Shown one piece after another: positions 1 through 5,666 of a DNA stretch of 5,666 nucleotides (position 1 is the stretch's first letter; each line of letters opens with the position of its first letter). The notes under the pieces are model-generated. The model was given only the letters and a program-made list of their open reading frames with translations. It had not been told where the DNA came from and made no database searches. Origin of the DNA: Candidatus Binataceae bacterium (GTDB lineage: Bacteria; Desulfobacterota; Binatia; Binatales; Binataceae); NCBI GenBank assembly GCA_030042765.1, contig JASHZA010000070.1:1-5666 (forward strand). The letters run 5' to 3'. A program made the position numbers and the translations under genes.

Positions 1-339
1 ACATACACTTTGGGCATCAGAAACCTCCCGTTTCTGCTTCAAGCGATCTCATCGTCCTGGCACGCAGCGAACCCGCGGTCCGGAATTCGGGCCGATCCGA
101 AGGCGAGTAATGGACATCCTATTCCTTGTGAAGGCCGAAGTACATGCGGCGTTCTCGGCGAAGAGGCGCCGATCGAGATCGAAGTCTCTTCGGATTCAGT
201 TGAATCGAGAGGGGTATCCTTGCCGGCAACAAAAGTATAGTACCAAAAACACAGCGTTCGGCCGTTCCTTTCACTACTGCCCGGGAATGAGCCCGGGTTG
301 CCTGTTCGGAGCTAACAGGCATAAACTTTCGGAGAGCAA
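1..339. other. Non-coding, hairpin-rich region upstream of the RRM gene
   Basis: No frame here gives a protein I recognise, and the open frames have no family-like motifs or good ribosome binding sites. Several short inverted repeats are visible: 18-24 with 30-36 (7 bp, perfect, 5-base loop), 77-82 with 88-93 (6 bp, one G-T pair), 155-160 with 167-172 (6 bp), and 186-211 (CTCT and GATTCA arms pairing with TGAATC and AGAG around a small internal loop). A TATAGT at 236-241 could be a -10 box for the RRM gene, but no convincing -35 box sits at the right distance. The region could be a structured leader, an intergenic regulator, or debris. Confidence 0.4.
279..320 (+). promoter_or_regulatory. Two adjacent hairpins in the probable 5' leader of the RRM gene
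   Basis: The sequence CCCGGG occurs at 280-285 and 292-297, separated by six bases. Because each copy is itself palindromic, they can pair with each other. Each is preceded by G, giving a 7-base direct repeat GCCCGGG at 279-285 and 291-297. Immediately after, GCCTGTT (300-306) pairs perfectly with AACAGGC (314-320) around a 7-base loop. The second hairpin ends 10 bases before the GGAG at 331-334, so it would sit just ahead of the ribosome binding site in the mRNA. A role in translational or temperature control is only an inference; bacterial RRM genes are often cold-regulated. Confidence 0.35.
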
Positions 340-483
340 ATGCCCAGCAAATTGTACGTAGGCAATCTGGCCTACGCGGTCTCCAATGATGATCTCAACG
401 GCCTCTTCTCACAGATTGGTCAGGTGCAGAGCGCCACGGTGGTCACCGATGCTCCCGATACCGTTGATCTGACGCGCAACTAA
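340..483 (+). pseudogene. Truncated RRM RNA-binding protein (N-terminal half only)
   Basis: The 47-residue product begins MPSKLYVGNLAY, where residues 4-10 (KLYVGNL) are the RNP2 motif on the first beta strand of an RNA recognition motif. The following residues fit helix 1 (DDLNGLFSQIG) and strand 2 (QSATVVTD). Full bacterial RRM proteins run about 80-110 residues and carry RNP1 (R/K-G-F/Y-G-F/Y-V-x-F/M) next. Here the family pattern stops after TD, about residue 37, ten residues of unrelated sequence follow, and the frame ends in TAA. No other frame continues the domain downstream, so this looks like a deletion or rearrangement rather than a simple frameshift. The start is well supported: GGAG at 331-334 lies five bases before the ATG. 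Lacking RNP1 and strands 3-4, the product is unlikely to bind RNA normally. It may be a remnant, or a small expressed peptide. Confidence 0.65.
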
Positions 484-487
484 AGGA

Positions 488-511
488 AGGCCTCTTGCCT
501 TCAAGAGGCCT
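488..511. terminator. Hairpin between convergent genes, probable terminator
   Basis: AGGCCTCTTG (488-497) and CAAGAGGCCT (502-511) form a perfect 10-bp stem with a four-base CCTT loop. It lies 4 bases after the stop of the truncated RRM gene and 21 bases after the stop of the minus-strand monooxygenase. On the minus strand the stem is followed by TCCTTT, a weak T tract. On the plus strand it is followed by CGGTCG, with no T tract. It therefore suits the monooxygenase transcript best and may also limit read-through from the left. Confidence 0.6.
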
Positions 512-532
512 CGGTCGAACCAGCATTCCCGC

Positions 533-2299
533 CTACTTCTTCGCGAAGACGAAACTCTCCTCCATCTTCGCCCTCACTTCCTCCATGTGCGTGCAGTACT
601 GGTTGAAGCCGCCGTTGTAATTGCCGTCCTGCCGGCGCTGGAACTCGCCCTCGAAATTATAATAGCCCGGCGTGCAATCCTGGTTGCGCGAAGTCTTGCC
701 GCGATGCGCGATGACTTCCTGCACCCACCATTCCTCGGCGTCGCGCCTAGTGTCGATAGTTTGATAGCCATGGCGCCGAGTGTAGTCGATGCACTCGGCG
801 ATATGATCGCCCTGCGCCTGGAGCATATCCGTCAGATTGAACTGGAAGGACGCCTGGTAACCTCCCATGATGAAAAGATTGGGATAGCCCTGCGAATGAA
901 TCCCCAGCAGCGTGCGGATCCCGTCGCAGTACTTGTCGTTGAGTTCGAGCCCGTTTTCGCCCCTGATCTCGTTGTAAATGCCGGTCTTCTGTACCTCGAA
1001 GCCAGTGGCGTAGATTAGCACGTCGAGCTTGTACGTCTTCCCCTCGAAAACTGGTCCACTCTCGTTGATCTCAGTGATGCCCTTGCCGTGAGTATCGATC
1101 AGATGGACGTTGGGAAGGTTGAAGGTAGGGAGGTAATCGTTGTGAAAGCAAGGCCGCTTGCACATGAACATGTACCACGGCTTGAGCGCGTCGGCCGTGG
1201 CCTTGTCCTTAACGATCTCCTCGATTCGCCGGTGGATGCGCATCATGTATTCAATATTGGCGTTTTCCTGCCGCCGAACCTTCTCGTCGTGAGACATCGC
1301 GGCCTGCCGCGCTTTTTCCTCCTCGCTCAACTGCGGTCCCCTGCGCGCCTTCTCGCGTCGCTTGGCCTGCCATCCGGGCTTCAGGGTTTTCGCCCATTCC
1401 AGATCGGTCTTCCAGTCGTCGCGGACATCGATGGATGATGGAGTACGTTGAAAAACGTAGAGTTCCTTGGAGGCCACGCCCAGGTTGGGGATGGCCTGGA
1501 CTGCTGTGGCGCCTGTGCCGATGATGCCGACCACTTTGTCCGCCAATCCCGACAGGTCGCTCTTGGTGTACTCGTAGTCCCATCGCGAGGTGTGGAAGGA
1601 GTGGCCCTTGAATTTCTCCATGCCGTTGATTCTCGAGAGCTTGGGCTTGGAGAGTGTGCCATTGGCGCAGATTACGAACCTGGCCTTCAGAAGGTCGCCC
1701 CGGTCTGTCCCGATGTGCCACATCTGCTCGGTTTCGTCCCAGACGGTGGAGGTGACGGTGGTCTGGAATATCGCGAGATCGTAGAGGTTGTACCTTTTGG
1801 CGATCTGCTGGCAGTAGGCGAAAATCTCGGGTCCTTCGGCATAGTGACGAGTCGGCACGTAGCCAGTCTCATCGAGCAGCGGCAGATAGTCGTAGGACAC
1901 GACGTCGCATGCCGCTCCGGGATAGCGGTTCCAATACCAAGTGCCCCCGACGTCCCCTCCGCGCTCGACGATGCGGATGCTCTCGACACCGCGTTCGCGC
2001 AGCCGTGCGGAGGTCAGCAACGCGGAAAATCCTCCACCGATAAACAGGCATTCGACGGTGTCTTTGATCGGCTCGCGAGGATTGATTTCCCCAGCGTAGG
2101 GATCGATCTCGTACTTCGCGAGGTCGCCGGTCAGATCGGAGGTGTATTGTTTGGTGCCTTCCGGCCGGTAGCGGAGCCGTAAGTCGCGCTCCTCGGCGAA
2201 CTTTTTCTTGATCGCGTCGTAATACTCCTGCGGGCGCCTCGCCCGGGAGAGCTGGGTTACCATACCGGTTTGCGGCTTTTCAACGTGCGAGTCGCTCAA
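533..2299 (-). CDS. Type I Baeyer-Villiger monooxygenase (FAD/NADPH), CPDMO-like long form
   Basis: This flavoenzyme uses NADPH and O2 to insert oxygen next to a ketone carbonyl, giving an ester or lactone; it should be cytoplasmic. Numbering follows a 588-residue product. The FAD-binding GGGFSA is at 88-93. The family signature GGTWYWNRYPGAACD is at 118-132; its last Asp matches the active-site D66 of phenylacetone monooxygenase (PAMO). The BVMO fingerprint FKGHSFHTSRWD is at 230-241. The NADPH Rossmann motif GTGATA is at 261-266. CKR at 380-382 supplies the Lys and catalytic Arg matching PAMO K336/R337. ATGFE is at 431-435. All key residues look intact. An N-terminal extension of about 65 residues and the long C-terminal tail resemble cyclopentadecanone-monooxygenase-type enzymes of about 600 residues, so a large or hydrophobic ketone is plausible but unproven. 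I chose the TTG at 2299 because GGAGG (2308-2312) sits 8 bases before it. The frame is open to a TTG at 2335 (600 residues) and has an internal ATG at 2263; neither has a clear ribosome binding site. Confidence 0.93.
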   Translation of the reverse strand: MSDSHVEKPQTGMVTQLSRARRPQEYYDAIKKKFAEERDLRLRYRPEGTKQYTSDLTGDLAKYEIDPYAGEINPREPIKDTVECLFIGGGFSALLTSARLRERGVESIRIVERGGDVGGTWYWNRYPGAACDVVSYDYLPLLDETGYVPTRHYAEGPEIFAYCQQIAKRYNLYDLAIFQTTVTSTVWDETEQMWHIGTDRGDLLKARFVICANGTLSKPKLSRINGMEKFKGHSFHTSRWDYEYTKSDLSGLADKVVGIIGTGATAVQAIPNLGVASKELYVFQRTPSSIDVRDDWKTDLEWAKTLKPGWQAKRREKARRGPQLSEEEKARQAAMSHDEKVRRQENANIEYMMRIHRRIEEIVKDKATADALKPWYMFMCKRPCFHNDYLPTFNLPNVHLIDTHGKGITEINESGPVFEGKTYKLDVLIYATGFEVQKTGIYNEIRGENGLELNDKYCDGIRTLLGIHSQGYPNLFIMGGYQASFQFNLTDMLQAQGDHIAECIDYTRRHGYQTIDTRRDAEEWWVQEVIAHRGKTSRNQDCTPGYYNFEGEFQRRQDGNYNGGFNQYCTHMEEVRAKMEESFVFAKK

Positions 2300-2307
2300 A
2301 ACTGATG

Positions 2308-2312
2308 CCTCC
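2308..2312 (-). promoter_or_regulatory. Ribosome binding site deciding the monooxygenase start
   Basis: The minus strand reads GGAGG here, followed by eight bases and then TTG at 2299-2297. It is the only good Shine-Dalgarno match close to a possible start of this gene. It favours the 588-residue form over the 600-residue form from 2335 or the 576-residue form from the ATG at 2263. Confidence 0.5.
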
Positions 2313-2411
2313 GTCTTTAGGGGAGAGGGGATCAAGCCATTAGAGCGGCGCGATGCCTCTCGCCATAGATTCCCAGGCCGTATGCGCTCAAAGGCGCCGA
2401 AGCTCTGGTTC

Positions 2412-2446
2412 CTAAGACAGCATTATCGTTACCACAAAATCCTCCT
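2412..2446 (-). promoter_or_regulatory. Strong orphan ribosome binding site with a 7-codon reading frame
   Basis: On the minus strand AGGAGG (2446-2441) is followed five bases later by GTG at 2435, which opens the short frame MVTIMLS and ends at TAG (2414-2412). This is a better Shine-Dalgarno arrangement than that of the monooxygenase about 110 bases downstream. It could be a leader peptide or upstream ORF in the monooxygenase mRNA, the remains of a deleted gene start, or chance. GATAAT at 2427-2422 in the same stretch resembles a -10 box, but no good -35 box is spaced correctly. Confidence 0.25.
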
Positions 2447-2536
2447 CTCATCACAGGGCATCGCACGGGACAGTGCGTCGCACCGGCGGATTCGAGCCGC
2501 TAGCCAGGCGGCCGCGGTGGGCGCGAACGAAAGAAG

Positions 2537-2959
2537 TCAGCGCAAATTCACGGGCTTGTGATGGTCAATGGTGAGTTCAGCCAGCGGCACGTTCCATTGA
2601 CCGTAGTTCGGATTCGGGGTCAGGCGCATGTCAACGACCCCGGTTTTGCCCTGCCCAGTGACGTCGTAGTCGAGATACCATCCGCGGGTGTTGCCCGTGC
2701 GATGTTGTTCTTCGACCTCCTTCACCGAGCTGACCTCCCCGAGTTGCTCCTCGATCACAGGGCTGCTTTGTATAAAAATTTTACCGAAACTCTTAGCTTG
2801 CGCTGCCAGCGTCTCCCTGTTGTGAATCGTGTAGCCGACAAAGACGATCACGATCAGCGCGATGAGGACAAGGGCACCGGCTAAAGTACCTCGTTGACCA
2901 ATGCTTTCACCGGACGTAGCCTGCGTGTCTTCGTTCGGACTTCCCATGTTGTTGCTCAC
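2537..2959 (-). CDS. Single-pass membrane protein, Coa1/Tim21-like (cytochrome c oxidase assembly factor Coa1 family)
   Basis: The product has 140 residues. A polar N-terminal stretch (1-24) is followed by one hydrophobic segment at about 25-44 (LAGALVLIALIVIVFVGYT) and a soluble domain at about 50-140. The domain contains SPVIEEQLGEV (66-76), then a glycine-rich WYLDYDVTGQGKTGVVDMRL region (94-113) and GQWNVPLAEL (120-129). This helix, 'LG', 'G-x-G-x-a-x-v' and 'W-x-v' order resembles bacterial proteins annotated as Coa1 or Tim21-like, although such proteins are mostly uncharacterised and no respiratory oxidase genes lie nearby. The start is GTG at 2959, with GGAGG at 2968-2972 eight bases upstream; the ATG four codons in is too far from it. 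The gene lies about 240 bases upstream of the monooxygenase on the same strand and could share its transcript. It is divergent from the exporter gene. The family assignment is from memory of the pattern. Confidence 0.75.
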   Translation of the reverse strand: MSNNMGSPNEDTQATSGESIGQRGTLAGALVLIALIVIVFVGYTIHNRETLAAQAKSFGKIFIQSSPVIEEQLGEVSSVKEVEEQHRTGNTRGWYLDYDVTGQGKTGVVDMRLTPNPNYGQWNVPLAELTIDHHKPVNLR

Positions 2960-3175
2960 GGAAGTTTCCTCCGTTCCTCGAAAGATTACGCTCCGCCGTA
3001 TCTTACCCCACGATTCGACGAACGCCCAAACCGTCGTTATTCAGATTGCTTTCGCTTCCTTCTTCGCCTCCGCCAGTTACCACCGGAGGGAAGGAAGGCG
3101 TGGCTCAACAGTACTCCGATTGGTCTCAAGATAGCGATTTATGGCGTAATCTATACTTTGCCTCCTTTTAGACCG
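2960..3175. promoter_or_regulatory. Divergent promoter region between the Coa1-like gene and the exporter
   Basis: This 216-base stretch must carry the start signals for two diverging genes. The Coa1-like gene has a clear ribosome binding site (GGAGG, minus strand, 2968-2972). For the exporter, TATACT at 3152-3157 is a possible -10 box, but the sequence 17 bases upstream does not resemble TTGACA and the resulting leader would be very short. I see no convincing operator palindrome, and no regulator gene is present in the window. Confidence 0.4.
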
Positions 3176-4801
3176 ATGAGTGTAGCCCTGAAATCCGAGA
3201 TCCAGTCTCCGAGCCAAGAGTACGAAGCGGGCAAATGGCTGGTCGCAGCTTCAGTCCTGTTGGGCACCTTTTTGTCTGTTATGGACGTCAGCGTGGTGAA
3301 CATCGCGATGCCCCACATGATGGGCAGCTTCGGTCAGGATCTGCTGACCATCACGTGGGTGTCGACCGCCTACAGTATAGCCGAAATCATCATGATCACG
3401 ATGACGGCCTTCTGGAGCACGCTGCTCGGACGCAAGCGCCTCTATCTTGCTTCGATGACGATCTTCACCTTTGGTTCGATTCTCGCCGGCACTTCGCAAA
3501 CGTTCGCCCAGATGCTCTTTTACCGGGTCATCCAAGGCATCGGCGGTGGAACGTTGATTCCTGCGTCGCAGGCGATCACGCGTGAGAAATTCCCGCCTGC
3601 CGAACAGGGGATGGCGATGGCGCTGTACAGCATGGGGGTCATGCTTGCACCAACATTGGGTCCGGTATTGGGCGGATGGCTGGTCGACAGTTGGGGATGG
3701 CGCTGGATTTTCTACATCAACGTACCCTTCGCGATCGTGGGTATCCTGATGGTCAGCTCATTCGTGCAGGACCCGCCGTATCTCAAGCGCGGCTTCCAGA
3801 ACATCGACTGGGGAGGCATCGGCCTTCTTACGGTAGGCCTCACCGCCCTCCAAATCGTTCTCGAGCGTGGGCAGGAGGTCGATTGGTTCGCCTCGAATTG
3901 GATCACAATTGGAACCAGCATAGCGGTGATCGCGATAGTCGGTCTGCTCGCATGGGAACTGATGCGGGATGAGCCGGTGGTTAACTTCCGGCTCTTTCGC
4001 AACCTTCGCTTGAGCACCGGTTCTGGAATGGGCGCCGTGATCGGGTTTGCCCTGTTCGGTTCAACCTTTCTGCTGCCTCAGGTCACTCAGGACGTACTCG
4101 ACTATCCCGCCTACCGCTCGGGTCTGCTGCTCCTGCCTCGCGCGGCCGCGATGTTCTGCGTCATGCCGATCGTCGGATATGTTTACAACCGGGTGAGCCC
4201 GCGGCTTTTGATCGCGTTTGGCATGGGGATGCTCGCGACTGCGTATTGGGGGCTCGGCCACCTGCCGATCGGTGTTGGTTTCTCAAGTTTTATTCCCTAC
4301 CTGATCGAAACCGGAGTCGGCACCGGATGCTCGATGGTAATCCTGAGCACGATATCGCTGAGTTCGATGCCGCCGGCCAATATGACCGCCGCGGCCGGGC
4401 TCTATACGCTCGTGCGCCGCGTTTCCGGGAATATCGCCTACGCGGTGCTTGCGACGTTGGTCGAACGGCGTTCCCAGGTCCATCGCGCGGTGCTCAGCGG
4501 AAATATCAGCCGTCTGAACAGCACGCTGGCTCAGTACGACTCGAGCGCGAACTCACGGCTCACGGGTTTCGGTGAAACCTCCGCGACCTTCCGCGCGCGC
4601 GATTTGGCGATGGTGAACGGAATCCTCAATCGTCAGTCGACCATGATGTCCTATGACGACGCCTTCACGCTGCTCTTCTGGCTTTTTCTACTGGCGCTTC
4701 CGCTTACGATGTTTTTGCCACGAAAAGGCGTTCCGACCGAATCGGCAGCCCACGATTCGCCGCGCCAGGATGCGGTATCGTCGATGAGCGAAGCCGAATG
4801 A
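3176..4801 (+). CDS. DHA2-family (EmrB/QacA-type) MFS drug or metabolite exporter
   Basis: The 541-residue inner-membrane protein should export hydrophobic compounds in exchange for protons. Fourteen hydrophobic segments can be placed, at roughly 21-43, 57-78, 88-105, 110-133, 146-169, 176-197, 212-229, 241-262, 283-302, 313-335, 343-361, 367-396, 404-428 and 494-514. Family motifs are MDVSVVNIAMP (36-46, motif D1 with an acidic residue in helix 1), LLGRKRLYLASM (83-94, motif A), RVIQGIGGG (117-125, motif B) and GVMLAPTLGPVLGGWL (154-169, the antiporter motif C). The polar stretch at about 430-493, between helices 13 and 14, is typical of EmrB/QacA proteins. No EmrA-like adaptor or outer-membrane channel gene is next to it. 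I chose the ATG at 3176 because it leaves about 20 residues before helix 1, as usual; the frame is open for another 94 codons upstream, but that part is not protein-like. No clear Shine-Dalgarno sequence precedes the ATG. The substrate cannot be told; a ketone, lactone or other monooxygenase-related compound is only a guess from position. Confidence 0.92.
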   Translation: MSVALKSEIQSPSQEYEAGKWLVAASVLLGTFLSVMDVSVVNIAMPHMMGSFGQDLLTITWVSTAYSIAEIIMITMTAFWSTLLGRKRLYLASMTIFTFGSILAGTSQTFAQMLFYRVIQGIGGGTLIPASQAITREKFPPAEQGMAMALYSMGVMLAPTLGPVLGGWLVDSWGWRWIFYINVPFAIVGILMVSSFVQDPPYLKRGFQNIDWGGIGLLTVGLTALQIVLERGQEVDWFASNWITIGTSIAVIAIVGLLAWELMRDEPVVNFRLFRNLRLSTGSGMGAVIGFALFGSTFLLPQVTQDVLDYPAYRSGLLLLPRAAAMFCVMPIVGYVYNRVSPRLLIAFGMGMLATAYWGLGHLPIGVGFSSFIPYLIETGVGTGCSMVILSTISLSSMPPANMTAAAGLYTLVRRVSGNIAYAVLATLVERRSQVHRAVLSGNISRLNSTLAQYDSSANSRLTGFGETSATFRARDLAMVNGILNRQSTMMSYDDAFTLLFWLFLLALPLTMFLPRKGVPTESAAHDSPRQDAVSSMSEAE

Positions 4802-4808
4802 TGAAGTT

Positions 4809-4836
4809 TGGCGCCCCGGCCGGGAGTCGAACCCGG
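4809..4836 (-). tRNA. tRNA 3'-end fragment (T arm, acceptor 3' strand, CCA); probable attachment-site remnant
   Basis: On the minus strand, CCGGG-TTCGACT-CCCGG (4836-4820) is a perfect 5-bp T stem with a canonical TTCGA-type loop. It is followed without a gap by a 7-base acceptor strand CCGGGGC (4819-4813), discriminator G (4812) and encoded CCA (4811-4809). A full tRNA would need GCCCCGG at its 5' end about 70-85 bases upstream (about 4880-4900 on the plus scale); no such sequence occurs, and no anticodon stem can be built from 4837-4860. It is therefore the 3' part of a tRNA gene, of uncertain identity. Integrases often use this segment, leaving a displaced copy at the far end of the inserted element. 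Its CCA end lies seven bases beyond the exporter stop codon. Confidence 0.7.
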
Positions 4837-5198
4837 ACTGTAGGTGCCCGGCTAAGCAACAAATGCCAGGGCGGCAAAGGAAACAAGCTCAAAGTCTGCC
4901 CTTCCATCTCCCTAGCCTTGGTTTGGGTGCGTCAGCTCGATTTGCGGCCAAACTTGCCAGGAATTATTTGGACAGCCGAATCGAAGACCGCGCGTTTGCT
5001 CAGCGTTTCCACTTCCGTATTTGGTTGCTCGCACCGCGTATCTCGCCGTCCGTTGGCTTCAGTTCAGCCTGCGCAGCGACGTCAGAAACGCGTCGACACA
5101 TTCCCAAGGGGAGCTGCCTGGTCATGCACACATCGGGGGGCAAGGGTGGTTCTCTCGGCCCACGCTCACCGATACGCCCTCACGGCCTCTCAGCTGCA
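4837..5198. other. Apparently non-coding region between the tRNA fragment and the second monooxygenase
   Basis: About 360 bases without a supported gene. Open frames cross it on the plus strand, but their products are rich in Arg, Ser and His, carry no recognisable motif, lack ribosome binding sites, and run into the antisense of the monooxygenase at the right. I found no strong terminator with a T tract for the minus-strand monooxygenase ending at 5199; GCTGCATCATGCGGC at 5193-5207 is only an imperfect inverted repeat. No integrase remnant is evident. Confidence 0.45.
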
Positions 5199-5666
5199 TC
5201 ATGCGGCGGTAAGCGGTTTGTTAACGAACGTAAAATGCTCTTGCATCCGCTCGCGAACCTCGTTCAGGTGGCGGCAGTATTGGTAGAAGCCGCCATTATA
5301 ATTACCGTCCTGACGACGCTGGAACTCGCCCTCGAAGTTGTAATAGCCGGGCGTACACTCCTGGTTGAAGTTGGTCTTGCCGCGATGCTCGATGACTTCC
5401 TGCACCCACCATTCTTCCGACTTCGGGGTCACGTCCAACGATAGATAACCGTGATCGCGCACATATTTAATGCAGTCCGCGATGTACTCGCCTTGGGCCT
5501 GAGCGACGTCGGTAAAGTTGAACTGGAACGAGGCCTGCAGGCCACCCATGATGAACAGATTGGGGTACCCTTGCGATTGCACCCCCAAAAGCGTTCGCAC
5601 ACCGTCGCGATACTTGTCGCTCAAGTTCCGACCGTTGAGACCTTTCATTAGATTCCAAGTTCCGGT
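5199..5666 (-). CDS. Second Baeyer-Villiger monooxygenase, C-terminal part (runs off the right edge)
   Basis: The 155 visible residues form the C-terminal quarter of a type I BVMO-like flavoprotein. The frame stays open through the window edge: the six codons before the first ATG (5648) read TGTWNL and align with the first monooxygenase, so that ATG is internal and the gene continues to the right. Aligned by hand without gaps, about 104 of the first 150 residues (near 70%) match the last 150 of the 533-2299 gene. Shared blocks include SQGYPNLFIMGG, EEWWVQEVI, and CTPGYYNFEGEFQRRQDG with the following NYNGGF. This copy ends with five extra residues (PLTAA). The nucleotide differences within the identical protein blocks are mostly synonymous, which indicates an old duplication kept functional. 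FAD and NADPH motifs lie outside the window, so whether the gene is complete cannot be judged here. Confidence 0.92.
   Translation of the reverse strand, partial: TGTWNLMKGLNGRNLSDKYRDGVRTLLGVQSQGYPNLFIMGGLQASFQFNFTDVAQAQGEYIADCIKYVRDHGYLSLDVTPKSEEWWVQEVIEHRGKTNFNQECTPGYYNFEGEFQRRQDGNYNGGFYQYCRHLNEVRERMQEHFTFVNKPLTAA

Noticed and set aside
10..361. Open frames on both strands in the first 360 bases (10-240, 110-361, 119-322)
   Set aside because: The products have no recognisable motifs or hydrophobic pattern, lack ribosome binding sites, and overlap a set of hairpins and the RRM leader.
1448..2182. Long plus-strand frames inside the monooxygenase gene (also 587-1018 and 1088-1438)
   Set aside because: They are antisense shadows produced by codon bias; the minus-strand frame carries all the BVMO motifs.
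2488..2498. T-loop-like GGCTCGAATCC on the minus strand, suggesting another tRNA remnant
   Set aside because: The loop has C where T54 is expected, the stem is only four pairs, and no CCA, acceptor strand or other arms fit around it.
2894..3175. Possible 94-residue N-terminal extension of the exporter
   Set aside because: The frame is open, but the translation is Arg- and Pro-rich and unlike any exporter N-terminus, it lies antisense to the start of the Coa1-like gene, and the ATG at 3176 gives the usual distance to helix 1.
4809..4860. 3' end of a tmRNA rather than of a tRNA
   Set aside because: The acceptor strand CCGGGGC would need a GCCCCGG 5' end, whereas tmRNA genes start with a GGGG-type sequence, and no tag-peptide region or tmRNA body is seen in the following 400 bases.
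4863..5444. 193-codon plus-strand frame across the right-hand non-coding region
   Set aside because: Its second part is exactly antisense to the second monooxygenase, the first part has no motif, and it has no ribosome binding site.
5199..5648. Reading the right-edge frame as a complete 149-residue protein starting at the ATG at 5648
   Set aside because: The frame continues in alignment with the other monooxygenase through the window edge, so this ATG is an internal Met and the gene is cut by the window, not truncated in the genome as far as can be seen.

Overview
The window reads as chromosomal DNA from a moderately GC-rich bacterium, probably a soil or environmental organism of the broad proteobacterial, desulfobacterotal or acidobacterial kind. 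That is inferred from gene content only: an RRM-type RNA-binding protein start, long Baeyer-Villiger monooxygenases (BVMOs) and a DHA2 exporter. No taxonomic marker is present.

Layout from left to right. Positions 1-339 hold no convincing gene but several hairpins, the last two just ahead of a well-placed ribosome binding site. Positions 340-483 are the front half of an RRM RNA-binding protein, cut off after its second beta strand. A strong hairpin at 488-511 separates it from a full-length type I BVMO on the minus strand (533-2299, possibly starting at 2335). Upstream of that gene, also on the minus strand, lies a 140-residue single-pass membrane protein resembling the Coa1/Tim21-like family (2537-2959). 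A divergent 14-helix DHA2-family drug/metabolite exporter follows on the plus strand (3176-4801). Seven bases after its stop codon lies the 3' end of a tRNA gene on the minus strand (4809-4836: T arm, 3' acceptor strand, CCA) with no 5' half. About 360 bases of apparently non-coding DNA follow. The window ends inside the C-terminal quarter of a second BVMO (5199-5666, minus strand), about 70% identical to the first by hand alignment.

The likely theme is oxidative handling of a ketone or other hydrophobic compound (two BVMOs) with efflux of a toxic substrate or product (DHA2 exporter). The link between them is inferred from proximity only. The most informative oddities are the tRNA 3' fragment, which suggests an integration boundary with the island on the right-hand side, the truncated RRM gene, and the diverged BVMO pair flanking the exporter. 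I see no clear evidence of a wholly new system: no CRISPR array, transposase, integrase, toxin-antitoxin pair or defence gene is visible.
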